64,000 nt of DNA from Brevundimonas vesicularis NBRC 12165 (GTDB lineage: Bacteria; Pseudomonadota; Alphaproteobacteria; Caulobacterales; Caulobacteraceae), in the NCBI RefSeq assembly GCF_001592205.1, contig NZ_BCWM01000005.1, positions 123,239 through 187,238 of the forward strand, given 5' to 3'. Numbering within the stretch: position 1 is the stretch's first letter; each line of letters begins with the position of its first letter. The position numbers were made by a program, and so were the translations under genes. This document shows positions 1 through 10,412 of the stretch, piece after piece. The notes beneath the pieces were generated by a model that did no database searches, was not told the origin of the DNA, and worked only from the letters and a program-made list of their open reading frames with translations.

Positions 1-614
1 CCATCGGCGCCGACGCCGCCAGCCCTTCGGCCTATGGTCGCACCAAGGCCCAGGCCGAACAGGCGGTGCGCGCCGTCTATCCCGATGCGGTGATCCTGCG
101 GCCTTCGCTGGTGTTCGGCGCGGGCGACGGCTTCCTGAACCGCTTCGCCGCCATGGCGACCCTGTCGCCGGTCCTGCCGTTGATCGGCGGCGGCGAAACC
201 AAGTTCCAGCCGGTCTATGTCGGCGATGTCGCCGAGGCCATTGCGCGCGGCGTGACCCGCGCGGACGCCGCCGGCCGCACCTATGAACTGGGCGGGCCGA
301 GCCTCTACACCTTCCGGGAAGTGCTGGAGCTGGTGCGTCGCGAGACGGGCCGCGACCGGATGCTGGTTTCGGTGCCCTTCATCGTCGCCAAGCCCCTGGG
401 TTCGCTGCTGCAACTGAGCCGGTTCGTCGGCCTGACCCCGCCGCTGACGCGCGATCAGGTGCTGATGCTGGAAAAGGACAATGTGGTTGCCGCAGATGCG
501 TTCGGCCTCAGCGATCTGGGCATCGACCATCCGGCCGGCATGGCGGCGATCGCCCCGTCCTATCTGTGGCGCTACCGCGTCGGCGGCCAGTTCGCCGAAG
601 CGCCCGCCCACTGA
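1..614 (+). CDS. NDUFA9-like NAD(P)-binding epimerase/dehydratase family protein (5' partial)
   Basis: The reading frame is open from base 3 to the stop at 612-614, so the N-terminus with the Rossmann glycine motif lies outside the window. The visible part opens with the YGRTK segment, the YxxxK catalytic signature of extended short-chain dehydrogenases, followed by ILRPSLVFG and a C-terminal substrate-binding half. The pattern fits the atypical SDR subgroup related to mitochondrial complex I subunit NDUFA9, which is common in alphaproteobacteria as a stand-alone gene. The exact substrate is unknown; a role in respiration is inferred from family naming only. A gap of about 85 bases separates it from recQ. 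Confidence 0.8.
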   Translation, partial: IGADAASPSAYGRTKAQAEQAVRAVYPDAVILRPSLVFGAGDGFLNRFAAMATLSPVLPLIGGGETKFQPVYVGDVAEAIARGVTRADAAGRTYELGGPSLYTFREVLELVRRETGRDRMLVSVPFIVAKPLGSLLQLSRFVGLTPPLTRDQVLMLEKDNVVAADAFGLSDLGIDHPAGMAAIAPSYLWRYRVGGQFAEAPAH

Positions 615-698
615 ACCCTCCCCATCTGATGCCGCCGCCGGTCGCCTTCGCGCCCGGCGGCGTCTTCTGTTCGGGAACAAAGAGTGCACAGCTTAAGG

Positions 699-2576
699 AT
701 GCCGGCCACGCGCCCCCAGTTCTCCTCGACCGATACGCCTGACCTGAACGACGCGCGGGCGTTGTTGGCGCGCGTCTGGGGTCACGCCGACTTCCGGGGG
801 CTGCAGGGGCGGGTGGTCGAGCAAATCCTGTCGGGCGGCGATGTGCTGGCGGTCCTGCCGACCGGCGGCGGCAAGAGCGTCTGCTATCAGATCCCGGCCA
901 TCCTGCGCCCCGGACTGGGGCTGGTGGTGTCTCCCCTGATCGCCCTGATGACCGATCAGGTGGAGGCGTTGAAGCAGCAGGGCGTCGCGGCGGCGCGGCT
1001 GGATTCCGGCGTGTCGCTGGACGAGCGTTCGGCCATCTGGGCGGCCGCGCGGTCGGGGGACCTGGACCTGCTCTATGTCTCGCCCGAAGGCCTGGCGGCG
1101 GGCGCCATGATGGACCGGCTGGCGGAACTGCCGTTGAGCCTGATCGCCATCGACGAGGCGCACTGCGTCTCGCAATGGGGCCACGACTTCCGCCCCGACT
1201 ATCGCAACCTGGGCCTGCTGGCCGAGCGGTTCCCCGATGTGCCGCGCATCGCGGTGACGGCGACCGCCGACGCCCGCACGCGCGACGACATCCTGCGCTC
1301 GCTGCGGCTGGAAGAGGCGACGGTCTTCGTCGACAGTTTCGCGCGTCCGAACCTGCAACTGTCGGCCGAGCGCAAGGAGAGCGCGTCCCGGGCCAAGACC
1401 GATGCGCGGGTCATCGAACTCGTGCGCGAACGGCGGGGCAAGTCGGGCGTCGTCTATTGCGGCAGCCGCGACGGTTGCGACCGCGTGGCCCAGGCCCTGC
1501 GCGACGCCGGGACCAACGCCATCGCCTATCACGCCGGCATGGACACGAAAGAGCGCGACCGCCGGCTGGAGCGCTTCCTGGCCGAAGAGGGCGCCGTCAT
1601 GGTCGCGACCATCGCCTTCGGCATGGGCGTCGACAAGGCCGACGTGCGCTTCGTCATTCACGCCGATCCGCCGGGCAGCCTGGAGGCCTATTGGCAGGAG
1701 ATCGGGCGCGGCGGTCGCGACGGCGAGCCAGCCGAGGGCATCACCCTGTATGGGCCGTCCGACATCGCCTGGTCCTTGCGTCGGCTGGACAGCCGCCCGA
1801 TGGCCGATGAGGTCAAACAGGTCCAGGTCAGGAAGACCCGCCAGCTGTTCGCCATGCTGGACGGCGCTGTCTGTCGCGCCCAGGCCGTGCGGCGATACTT
1901 CGGCGAGCATGACGCTCAGCCTTGCGGCGTCTGCGATATCTGCGGCGACCCGCCTCAGCTCTATGATGCGACCGTCCCGGCCCAGAAGGCGTTGGCGGCG
2001 GTGCAGCGGCTGGGCGGCCGGTTCGGGCGCAATCGCGTCGTCGATCATCTGACCGCCCGCACCAAGGACGTGCAGCCGTGGGAGCAGCAACTGTCCACCT
2101 GGGGCATCGGGCGCGAGATTTCGCTGAACAGCTGGCGCGAGATCGTCGATCATCTGCTGTTCGAAGGTCTGCTGGCCGAGGATCCCAACGACGGCAAGCC
2201 GCTGGTCGGGCTGGGCGATTCCGAGGCGGTGCGCGCCGTCTATCGCGGCGAGCGCCAGATCGAGGTGCGTCGCGCGCCTCTGAGGGCCGATACCGCCCCG
2301 CGCCGTCGTGATCGATCGGGCGAAGGGCGCAATGCGGCGCTGGAGACGATGGACGCGGACGTCCGCGCCCGGTTCGAGGCCTTGCGCGCCTGGCGCCGCG
2401 ACCGCGCCTCGGAACAGCACGTCCCGCCCTATGTCATCTTCCAGGACCGGACGTTGCTCGAGATCGCCCACGCCGAGCCGGGCGACCTGAACAGTCTGGG
2501 CGCCATTTCCGGCGTCGGTCAATCCAAGCTGGATCGTTACGGCAAGGGCGTGCTGGAGGCGCTGGCCGCTCTCTAG
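699..2576 (+). CDS. recQ: ATP-dependent DNA helicase RecQ
   Basis: This is a 3'-5' superfamily 2 helicase acting in recombination and replication-fork repair. Visible motifs are the Walker A TGGGKS near residue 55, the DEAH box (IDEAHCVSQWGHD) near residue 152, the arginine-finger motif VI GRGGRDGEPAEG, the RecQ zinc-binding cysteines (CGVCDIC near residue 409), a winged-helix RQC region and a C-terminal HRDC domain (about 545-625). About 625 residues is the normal length. I chose ATG 699; GTG 684 in the same frame would add five residues, and neither has a convincing ribosome binding site. A 609-aa antisense open frame covers the gene and is a high-GC shadow. Confidence 0.96.
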   Translation: MPATRPQFSSTDTPDLNDARALLARVWGHADFRGLQGRVVEQILSGGDVLAVLPTGGGKSVCYQIPAILRPGLGLVVSPLIALMTDQVEALKQQGVAAARLDSGVSLDERSAIWAAARSGDLDLLYVSPEGLAAGAMMDRLAELPLSLIAIDEAHCVSQWGHDFRPDYRNLGLLAERFPDVPRIAVTATADARTRDDILRSLRLEEATVFVDSFARPNLQLSAERKESASRAKTDARVIELVRERRGKSGVVYCGSRDGCDRVAQALRDAGTNAIAYHAGMDTKERDRRLERFLAEEGAVMVATIAFGMGVDKADVRFVIHADPPGSLEAYWQEIGRGGRDGEPAEGITLYGPSDIAWSLRRLDSRPMADEVKQVQVRKTRQLFAMLDGAVCRAQAVRRYFGEHDAQPCGVCDICGDPPQLYDATVPAQKALAAVQRLGGRFGRNRVVDHLTARTKDVQPWEQQLSTWGIGREISLNSWREIVDHLLFEGLLAEDPNDGKPLVGLGDSEAVRAVYRGERQIEVRRAPLRADTAPRRRDRSGEGRNAALETMDADVRARFEALRAWRRDRASEQHVPPYVIFQDRTLLEIAHAEPGDLNSLGAISGVGQSKLDRYGKGVLEALAAL

Positions 2577-2582
2577 AAGGCG

Positions 2583-3059
2583 TCAGACTTCCGGCTTGGG
2601 CGGGGCGGTGATGACTTCGACGTTGTCGTTCAGCAGATAGGACAGTTCCGACAGGGCCACGGCGCGTTCGGCCGGGTTGGCGGCGGCCTGAACGGCCTGA
2701 ACCTTCTTGGGCATGTCCTCGGAAATGCCGCGCAGGATGCATTTCAGGTCGCCGTCGGTGCCGCGTTCCTTCAGGATCAGGTGGCCCTGCATGTCCAGAG
2801 CGGCCAACTGCTCGGCCTGGGCCTTGAAGCCGGTGAAGGCCTGGCTGGTGAAGAAGGCGGCGTCGTCGGCGGCGTTGGCGGCGGCCCAGCCGTCGACCAT
2901 GGCCTTCAGGCTGGCCGAGCGCGCGATGATGTCGGCGAACAGCGGCTCGCCCGCCACCGAGATCGGCGCGCCGGGCGCGGCGGCCGGCTGTTCGGCGGCC
3001 AGGGCCACCGAGGGATTGGACATCGCCAGGGCGATCGTGAGAGCAAGGCCGCAGGACAT
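2583..3059 (-). CDS. Small secreted alanine-rich protein of unknown function
   Basis: This 158-aa protein begins with a hydrophobic segment ending in VALAAEQ, a typical Sec signal peptide, so a periplasmic location is likely. The mature part is Ala-rich and helical, with one cysteine (DLKCILRGI) and a proline-rich tail (TAPPKPEV). I do not recognise a named domain. It is convergent with recQ, with only six bases between the stops, and divergent from pgi. An AGGAAG sequence lies upstream of its ATG at a good distance, supporting the start. Confidence 0.7.
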   Translation of the reverse strand: MSCGLALTIALAMSNPSVALAAEQPAAAPGAPISVAGEPLFADIIARSASLKAMVDGWAAANAADDAAFFTSQAFTGFKAQAEQLAALDMQGHLILKERGTDGDLKCILRGISEDMPKKVQAVQAAANPAERAVALSELSYLLNDNVEVITAPPKPEV

Positions 3060-3158
3060 GGAGGTGACTTCCTGTTTCAGCGTCCGCTGGGACGTTGAAC
3101 CTGAATACGCCCCAGCCGTAAACGAGTGTTTACCCTGTCATTCCCGATGGAGACGACG

Positions 3159-4766
3159 ATGACCCGCGACGCCGCCTGGACCGCCTTCGACCAAGCCGCC
3201 GCCGAGGCCGCCTCCGCGCGGATCGTGGATCAGTTCGCCGCCGATCCGGACCGGCTGGCGCGGATGTCGGTCGAGGCGGCGGGGCTTTTTCTCGACCTGT
3301 CGAAACAGAGCTGGACCAAGGCCGCCTTCGACGCTTGTCTGGACTTGGCGCGCGCCAGCGACGTCGAAGGGCGTCGAGCGGCCCTGTTCGCCGGCGAGGC
3401 CGTCAATCTGACCGAGGGCCGGGCGGTCCTACACCCCGCTCTGCGCGCTGCGCCGGGCGCCGACTTCAAGGCCTTAGGCGAGCCCGTCTCGGCCGAGGTG
3501 GACGCCGTGCGAGTGGACATGAAGGGCTATGCGGATGCAGTACGGTCGGGCGCCGAGGCGGGCGCGACGGGCAAGACGTTCGAGGCGATCGTTCATGTCG
3601 GCATCGGCGGTTCGGACCTGGGGCCGCGCGTGGTCTGGGATGCGCTGCGCCCGCTGGACCCGGCCATCGACCTGCGCTTCGTTGCGAATATCGACCCGCG
3701 CGACATGGCTGAGGCGCTGACCGGCCTGGATCCCGAGACGGCCTTGGTGGTGGTCGTGTCCAAGACCTTCACGACGCAGGAAACCCTGGCCAACGCCGAG
3801 GCGGCCAAGGCCTGGCTGGCGGCGTCGCTGCCGCCCGAGGGGATGACGAAACACTTCATCGGGGTGACGGCGGCGCCGGACAAGGCGGCGGCCTTCGGCT
3901 GCGGCCGCACCTTCGCCTTCCGGGACTGGGTCGGCGGGCGATATTCGCTGTGGTCGGCGGTCAGCCTGTCGTGCGGCATCGCCCTGGGCTGGGACGTATT
4001 CGAGGATATGCTGGCGGGCGCCGCGGAGATGGATGCGCATTTCGTCTCGGCGCCGCTGGAGCGAAACGCGCCGATCCTGCTGGCCCTGGCCCAGGTGTTC
4101 AACGTCGATGGGCTGAACCGGCCGGCGCGGACGGTCGCGCCCTATGCGCACGCCCTGCGTCGCCTGCCAAGCTTCCTGCAACAGTTGGAGATGGAGTCGA
4201 ACGGCAAGCGGGTGCATCGCGACGGCACGCCGGTGACGCGCCAGACCTGCCCCGTCGTCTTCGGTGAGCCGGGCACCAACGGCCAGCACGCCTTCTTCCA
4301 GCAGATCCACCAAGGGCCGCAGACCGTCCCGGCCGAGTTCGTCATCGTCGCCAAGACTCATGAGGACGCGCCGGAGTCGCCGCTTTGGTCGAATGCGCTG
4401 GCTCAGGGCCAGGCCCTGATGCTGGGCAAGACGACCGAGGCCGCCAAGGCCGAGGGGTTGGCGCAAGGATTGTCGGAGGAGGAGGCGACGCGCCTGGCGT
4501 CCCACCGCACCTTCACCGGCAACCGTCCGTCGACATCCATCGTCATGGATCGTTTGACGCCCCAGACCCTGGGCGCGCTATTGGCCCTGTATGAGCACAA
4601 GACCTTCGTCGAAGGCGTGATCTGGGACATCAACAGCTTCGACCAATGGGGCGTCGAACTGGGCAAGGTCCTGGCCAAGGCGATCCTGAAGGACGTGGAC
4701 GCGGGCGGCCCCTCGGCGGACCTGGATCCGTCCACAGCGGCCCTGATGACGCGGTTGATGGGTTAG
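3159..4766 (+). CDS. pgi: Glucose-6-phosphate isomerase
   Basis: It interconverts glucose 6-phosphate and fructose 6-phosphate in the cytoplasm. Diagnostic segments are GIGGSDLGPR (near residue 148), SKTFTTQET, the sugar-phosphate loop VGGRYSLWSAV, ESNGKR, and the C-terminal signature with EHKTFVEGVIWDINSFDQWG. ATG 3159 is preceded by GGAGA at 3149-3153 and gives 535 residues beginning MTRDAAW. In-frame upstream starts (GTG 3126, ATG 3147) are less likely. The gene ends four bases into the oppositely oriented DUF1826 gene. Confidence 0.96.
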   Translation: MTRDAAWTAFDQAAAEAASARIVDQFAADPDRLARMSVEAAGLFLDLSKQSWTKAAFDACLDLARASDVEGRRAALFAGEAVNLTEGRAVLHPALRAAPGADFKALGEPVSAEVDAVRVDMKGYADAVRSGAEAGATGKTFEAIVHVGIGGSDLGPRVVWDALRPLDPAIDLRFVANIDPRDMAEALTGLDPETALVVVVSKTFTTQETLANAEAAKAWLAASLPPEGMTKHFIGVTAAPDKAAAFGCGRTFAFRDWVGGRYSLWSAVSLSCGIALGWDVFEDMLAGAAEMDAHFVSAPLERNAPILLALAQVFNVDGLNRPARTVAPYAHALRRLPSFLQQLEMESNGKRVHRDGTPVTRQTCPVVFGEPGTNGQHAFFQQIHQGPQTVPAEFVIVAKTHEDAPESPLWSNALAQGQALMLGKTTEAAKAEGLAQGLSEEEATRLASHRTFTGNRPSTSIVMDRLTPQTLGALLALYEHKTFVEGVIWDINSFDQWGVELGKVLAKAILKDVDAGGPSADLDPSTAALMTRLMG

Positions 4767-5335
4767 GCCTCGATCGGCGCCACGGCGTCGATCGTCAGCA
4801 CGTGACGAAACGCATTTCGGCTGGCCGCAGGCGACCGATGCAGCACGACCGGAAGGTCGGGCCAAGGCTCCCACCCATCGGCCGTGCCCTTCATGATGGC
4901 GATGTCGCCCGGTTGGAGCGTGCGCACGCGACGTCGCGTTTCTGCGCGTCGCGCGTCCAGATCATCGCCTAACTCGGTCGCGAAAGCCCATTCCGATCCT
5001 GGTCCTTGATAGGTCGCGATCAACCGCACCGAAATCGCATCCTGATGAAAGCGCGGACAGGCGCGCGTGGTTACGCGTTGAAATGTGGCGCGCCAGTTCG
5101 GGCTTCCGCTGACGGCCGACAGGATGCCGCCCAGGCCCTGAATGTCGTCAAGCAGCCAGTCTGGCGCCGGCCCCGAAGTCGCGAGCCACGGCCCTTCGCA
5201 CGTCGCCTCGAATGCATCGGGTCCGTCCACTTCAAGCGGGGCCGGACGCGACCAGACGGCCATCCGAACGTGAGGCTCCATCAGCGTTGTGAAGACGGTG
5301 GGACTAATCCCCGTCACGACCGCGCCAACCGCCAT
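4763..5335 (-). CDS. DUF1826 domain-containing protein, probable zinc-regulon member
   Basis: This is a 190-aa cytoplasmic-looking protein without signal peptide or membrane segment. It matches what I recall of the DUF1826 family, which recurs next to COG0523 metal chaperone GTPases, as it does here across a 50-base divergent promoter. Conserved features include FHQDAISVRLIATYQGPG and a C-terminal HRSPAASRN segment, with several histidines that could bind metal. ATG 5335 has GAGG eight bases upstream. The open frame extends further into the Zur-like operator, but those starts would place coding sequence over the operator. Its biochemical activity is unknown. Confidence 0.8.
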   Translation of the reverse strand: MAVGAVVTGISPTVFTTLMEPHVRMAVWSRPAPLEVDGPDAFEATCEGPWLATSGPAPDWLLDDIQGLGGILSAVSGSPNWRATFQRVTTRACPRFHQDAISVRLIATYQGPGSEWAFATELGDDLDARRAETRRRVRTLQPGDIAIMKGTADGWEPWPDLPVVLHRSPAASRNAFRHVLTIDAVAPIEA

Positions 5336-5352
5336 GTTCCATCCTCGATCAA

Positions 5353-5373
5353 GTATGTTATAACGTAACATAC
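5353..5373. promoter_or_regulatory. Probable Zur operator between divergent zinc genes
   Basis: There is a perfect inverted repeat GTATGTTA-N5-TAACATAC in an otherwise AT-poor genome. The core TATGTTATAACGTAACATA resembles the TGTTATA/TATAACA-type Zur box of Gram-negative bacteria. It lies midway between the DUF1826 start (5335) and the COG0523 GTPase start (5387), so one dimer site could repress both. A Zur-like regulator is encoded at 48325-48813. The binding is inferred from sequence similarity and context. Confidence 0.75.
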
Positions 5374-5386
5374 TCTGTATATATCT

Positions 5387-6634
<1,248 letters not shown>

Positions 6635-6660
6635 GAAAAAGAGGCGCCCCACCGGGCGCC
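6635..6660 (-). terminator. Rho-independent terminator of the glycine-zipper protein gene
   Basis: A GGCGCCC/GGGCGCC 7-bp stem has a CACC loop on the plus strand. Read on the minus strand it is followed by CTCTTTTTCTT. It lies just downstream of the minus-strand gene ending at 6683 and just after the COG0523 stop. Confidence 0.8.
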
Positions 6661-6682
6661 CCCTCTCCTCGAAACCCGACGC

Positions 6683-7105
6683 TTACCAGCGGCGGTCGTA
6701 GCGATAGTCGCGGTCACGGCGATAATCGCGATAGTCGCGGCGACCTTCGTAACGGCGGCCGTCGTAGCGGTAATCGTAGCCCGAGCGGCTGCGGTCGCTG
6801 CCGTGCTCGCGCTCCCAATGGCCTTGGTTACGGTAGCACTGGCCGCCGCGGTAGTATTCGCAGCCCGAGCCGCGGTTGGAGGCTACCGCGCCCAGCGCCG
6901 CGCCGGCCAGGGCGCCGCCCGCGATGTAGCTGCCGTCGCCGTTGCCATAGATGGCGCCGGCCAGACCGCCCACGGCGGCGCCGATCAGGGCGTTACGGCC
7001 GGTGTTGTCGCGATCGCGCGATTGGGCAGAAGCCGGAGCGGCCATCAGGCTCAGGGCCACGACGGGGGCGGCGGCGACCGCAGTGATCTTCAGCAGCTTG
7101 GACAT
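6683..7105 (-). CDS. Secreted glycine-zipper protein with Arg/Tyr-rich tail
   Basis: The 140-aa product starts MSKLLKITAVAAAP and has a signal peptide cleaved after APASA. A glycine-zipper segment follows (GAAVGGLAGAIYG, then GGALAGAALGAVAS), then a cysteine pair (CEYYRGGQC). The last 45 residues are almost entirely Arg, Tyr, Asp and Gly in RDYR/YDRR-like repeats. Glycine-zipper proteins of this type are usually envelope-associated. ATG 7105 is preceded by AGGAGA. No specific function can be assigned. Confidence 0.8.
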   Translation of the reverse strand: MSKLLKITAVAAAPVVALSLMAAPASAQSRDRDNTGRNALIGAAVGGLAGAIYGNGDGSYIAGGALAGAALGAVASNRGSGCEYYRGGQCYRNQGHWEREHGSDRSRSGYDYRYDGRRYEGRRDYRDYRRDRDYRYDRRW

Positions 7106-7265
7106 TTTGGTCTCCTTGTTTGCTTGCCGATCTGCGTTTCCGGGGCGGGAAGGCATCCAGCGTTGAGGCCTTTCTATCGCTCCCAGTTTGAACGACCCCG
7201 GAGGTCGGCATTCATTTTCGGTTCATTTGTCACAGAGAATTCGCGCGGCGATCCATCGCCGCCGC

Positions 7266-7294
7266 TTGACGATGACCCTGCCTCTGCCTAACTC
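7266..7294 (+). promoter_or_regulatory. Candidate groESL promoter
   Basis: TTGACG (7266-7271), a 17-base spacer, then TAACTC (7289-7294) lie immediately upstream of the CIRCE-like repeat. That places the start point at about 7300 and the operator over the initial transcribed region. Whether sigma-70 or sigma-32 uses it cannot be decided by eye: the -35 fits both, and the -10 is weak. Confidence 0.5.
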
Positions 7295-7303
7295 CCGCTC
7301 GCG

Positions 7304-7330
7304 TTAGCACTCTCGCTGGTCGGCTGCCAA
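7304..7330. promoter_or_regulatory. CIRCE-like HrcA operator upstream of groES
   Basis: The left arm TTAGCACTC (7304-7312) is identical to the CIRCE consensus. After a 9-base spacer the right arm GGCTGCCAA matches GAGTGCTAA at only six of nine positions. Position and spacing are right for HrcA repression of groESL, as in Caulobacter. The degenerate arm suggests weaker binding. Confidence 0.7.
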
Positions 7331-7403
7331 AACGGCGATCGCGAGAGCGCCGCACACCGTTTCAAAAACGCCCCGATCCGGGGGTTTTACAGGGAGAAGT
7401 CCG

Positions 7404-7691
7404 ATGGCGTTCCGTCCGCTCGGCGACCGCGTGCTGGTCAAGCGCGTTGAAGAAGAATCCAAGACCAAGGGTGGCATCATCATCCCCGACACCGCCAAGG
7501 AAAAGCCGCAGGAAGGCGAAGTCGTCTCCGTCGGCCCTGGCGCCCGTGACGATCAAGGCAAGGTCAATGCTCTTGAGCTGAAGGCCGGAGACCGCATCCT
7601 GTTCGGCAAGTGGTCCGGCACGGAAGTGAAGATCGACGGCGAAGACCTGATCATCATGAAGGAATCCGACGTCCTGGGCGTGCTGTCCTAA
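7404..7691 (+). CDS. groES: Co-chaperonin GroES
   Basis: This 95-aa protein starts [18 protein letters not shown] and contains the mobile loop with [16 protein letters not shown] and the conserved C-terminal half with [19 protein letters not shown]. It caps GroEL during ATP-dependent folding. The start is preceded by AGGGAGAA. It is the first gene of the groESL operon, 53 bases ahead of groEL, behind the CIRCE-like element. Confidence 0.98.
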   Translation: MAFRPLGDRVLVKRVEEESKTKGGIIIPDTAKEKPQEGEVVSVGPGARDDQGKVNALELKAGDRILFGKWSGTEVKIDGEDLIIMKESDVLGVLS

Positions 7692-7729
7692 GCACCCGAC
7701 GTCCGACGTTCTTCAATCAATCCATATAG

Positions 7730-9391
<1,662 letters not shown>

Positions 9392-9421
9392 GTCCAAGCT
9401 GACCGACGCTGAAATGCAGAG

Positions 9422-9450
9422 GGGCGGGGCCGCAAGGTCCCGCCCTTTTT
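9422..9450 (+). terminator. groESL rho-independent terminator
   Basis: A 10-bp stem GGGCGGGGCC/GGTCCCGCCC (one G-T wobble) with a GCAA loop is followed by TTTTTG, 31 bases after the groEL stop. Confidence 0.92.
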
Positions 9451-9458
9451 GTTTGCCT

Positions 9459-9602
9459 ATCCTCTCTGCGAAGCGGGGAGGGGGATCGCGTAGCGGTGGA
9501 GGGGCTCTTGAAGTCCACTGACGTCTGCGATACGTCGCAGAACCCCTCCGTCACGACGCCAAGAGGCGTCGCGCCACCTCCCCACGAGGTGGGGAGGAGA
9601 CA
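9459..9602. repeat. REP-like palindromic intergenic element
   Basis: About 140 bases of imperfect palindrome lie between the groEL terminator and the glycosyltransferase gene. Component hairpins are GGAGGGG (9498) with CCCCTCC (9543), CTGCGA-TACG-TCGCAG (9525-9540), CGACGCC-AAGA-GGCGTCG (9554-9571) and CCTCCCCAC-GAG-GTGGGGAGG (9577-9597). The 'cctccgtcacgac...cacctccccac' wording is of the type dispersed in many copies in alphaproteobacterial genomes. It is non-coding. Confidence 0.75.
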
Positions 9603-9607
9603 GCGTT

Positions 9608-10336
9608 CTAGAACTCGGAAATCGCGCCCGGCTTGCGGGACCGGGTCTTCAGCCACATCACGCCCAGGAGGTCCGAGACGGACGCCCGCAGTCGGCCCCA
9701 ATTGGTGTATTTCGACCGACCGACCTCGCGGTGGCGGTGGTCCACGTCGAGATACTGGTTCTTGAACCCCTCGCGGATCATCAGCGCCGGCAGGTAGCGG
9801 TGGATGTGATCGAAGTAGGGGAGGCGCAGGAAGACGTCGCGGCGGAAGGCCTTCAGCCCGCAGCCGGTGTCGTCGGCGTCGTCACCCAGCAGTTTGCGGC
9901 GGATGCGGTTGGCCCAGATCGAGGCCTGGCGTTTGGCCTCGGTGTCCTGGCGTTTGGCGCGACGGCCGCCGACCAGGCCCACGTCGCCGGGGGCGGACAG
10001 AAGCGCATCAACCAGGCGCGGCGCATCGGCGGGCGGGTTCTGGCCATCGCCGTCCATCGTCACCACGACCGGCGCGCGCGCGGCCAGGACGCCGGTTCGA
10101 ACCGCCCGGCTCTGGCCCGCATTGGTCCCGTGGGCCAGCACGCGGAGCGCCGGCAGTTCGGCCATGGCCGCCTTCAACTCGGCCAAGGTCGCGTCCCTGG
10201 ACGCATCGTCCACGAAGATCATCTCGTACGAACGGCCGGCGAAGGCGGCGGCGATCTCGCGCGCCAGGGGCACGGCGGCGCCCGCCTCGTCATGGACGGG
10301 AACGACGACGGAGATTTCGGGCGTTTCGGCGGTCAT
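9608..10336 (-). CDS. Family 2 glycosyltransferase (dolichol-phosphate mannosyltransferase-like)
   Basis: This 242-aa protein begins with the GT-A fold signature ISVVVPVHDEAG, followed by FVDDASRD and the DGDGQNPP metal/nucleotide site. It contains GCGLKAFRRDVF and the HREVGRSKY motif characteristic of DPM1/ArnC-like enzymes that load a sugar onto undecaprenyl phosphate. It has no C-terminal membrane pair, so it is probably peripheral at the inner membrane. It is divergent from a GT39 enzyme that would use such a lipid-linked sugar donor, which suggests the two act together in envelope glycan modification. Confidence 0.88.
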   Translation of the reverse strand: MTAETPEISVVVPVHDEAGAAVPLAREIAAAFAGRSYEMIFVDDASRDATLAELKAAMAELPALRVLAHGTNAGQSRAVRTGVLAARAPVVVTMDGDGQNPPADAPRLVDALLSAPGDVGLVGGRRAKRQDTEAKRQASIWANRIRRKLLGDDADDTGCGLKAFRRDVFLRLPYFDHIHRYLPALMIREGFKNQYLDVDHRHREVGRSKYTNWGRLRASVSDLLGVMWLKTRSRKPGAISEF

Positions 10337-10412
10337 CGGCGCTCCATAGAGGATAACGAGCGCTTAGGGGAGACGGCTGACGCAGGCGTGGTCGCCGTGT
10401 AAGGAGTCTGGA

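Noticed and set aside
693..2522. 609-aa antisense open frame over recQ
   Set aside because: It mirrors the codon structure of a clear RecQ gene in high-GC DNA and has no recognisable motifs. The same applies to long antisense frames over groEL (7688-9397), the GT39 gene (10290-11885), divL (23260-25773), phaA (15671-16912) and phyK (42260-43813).
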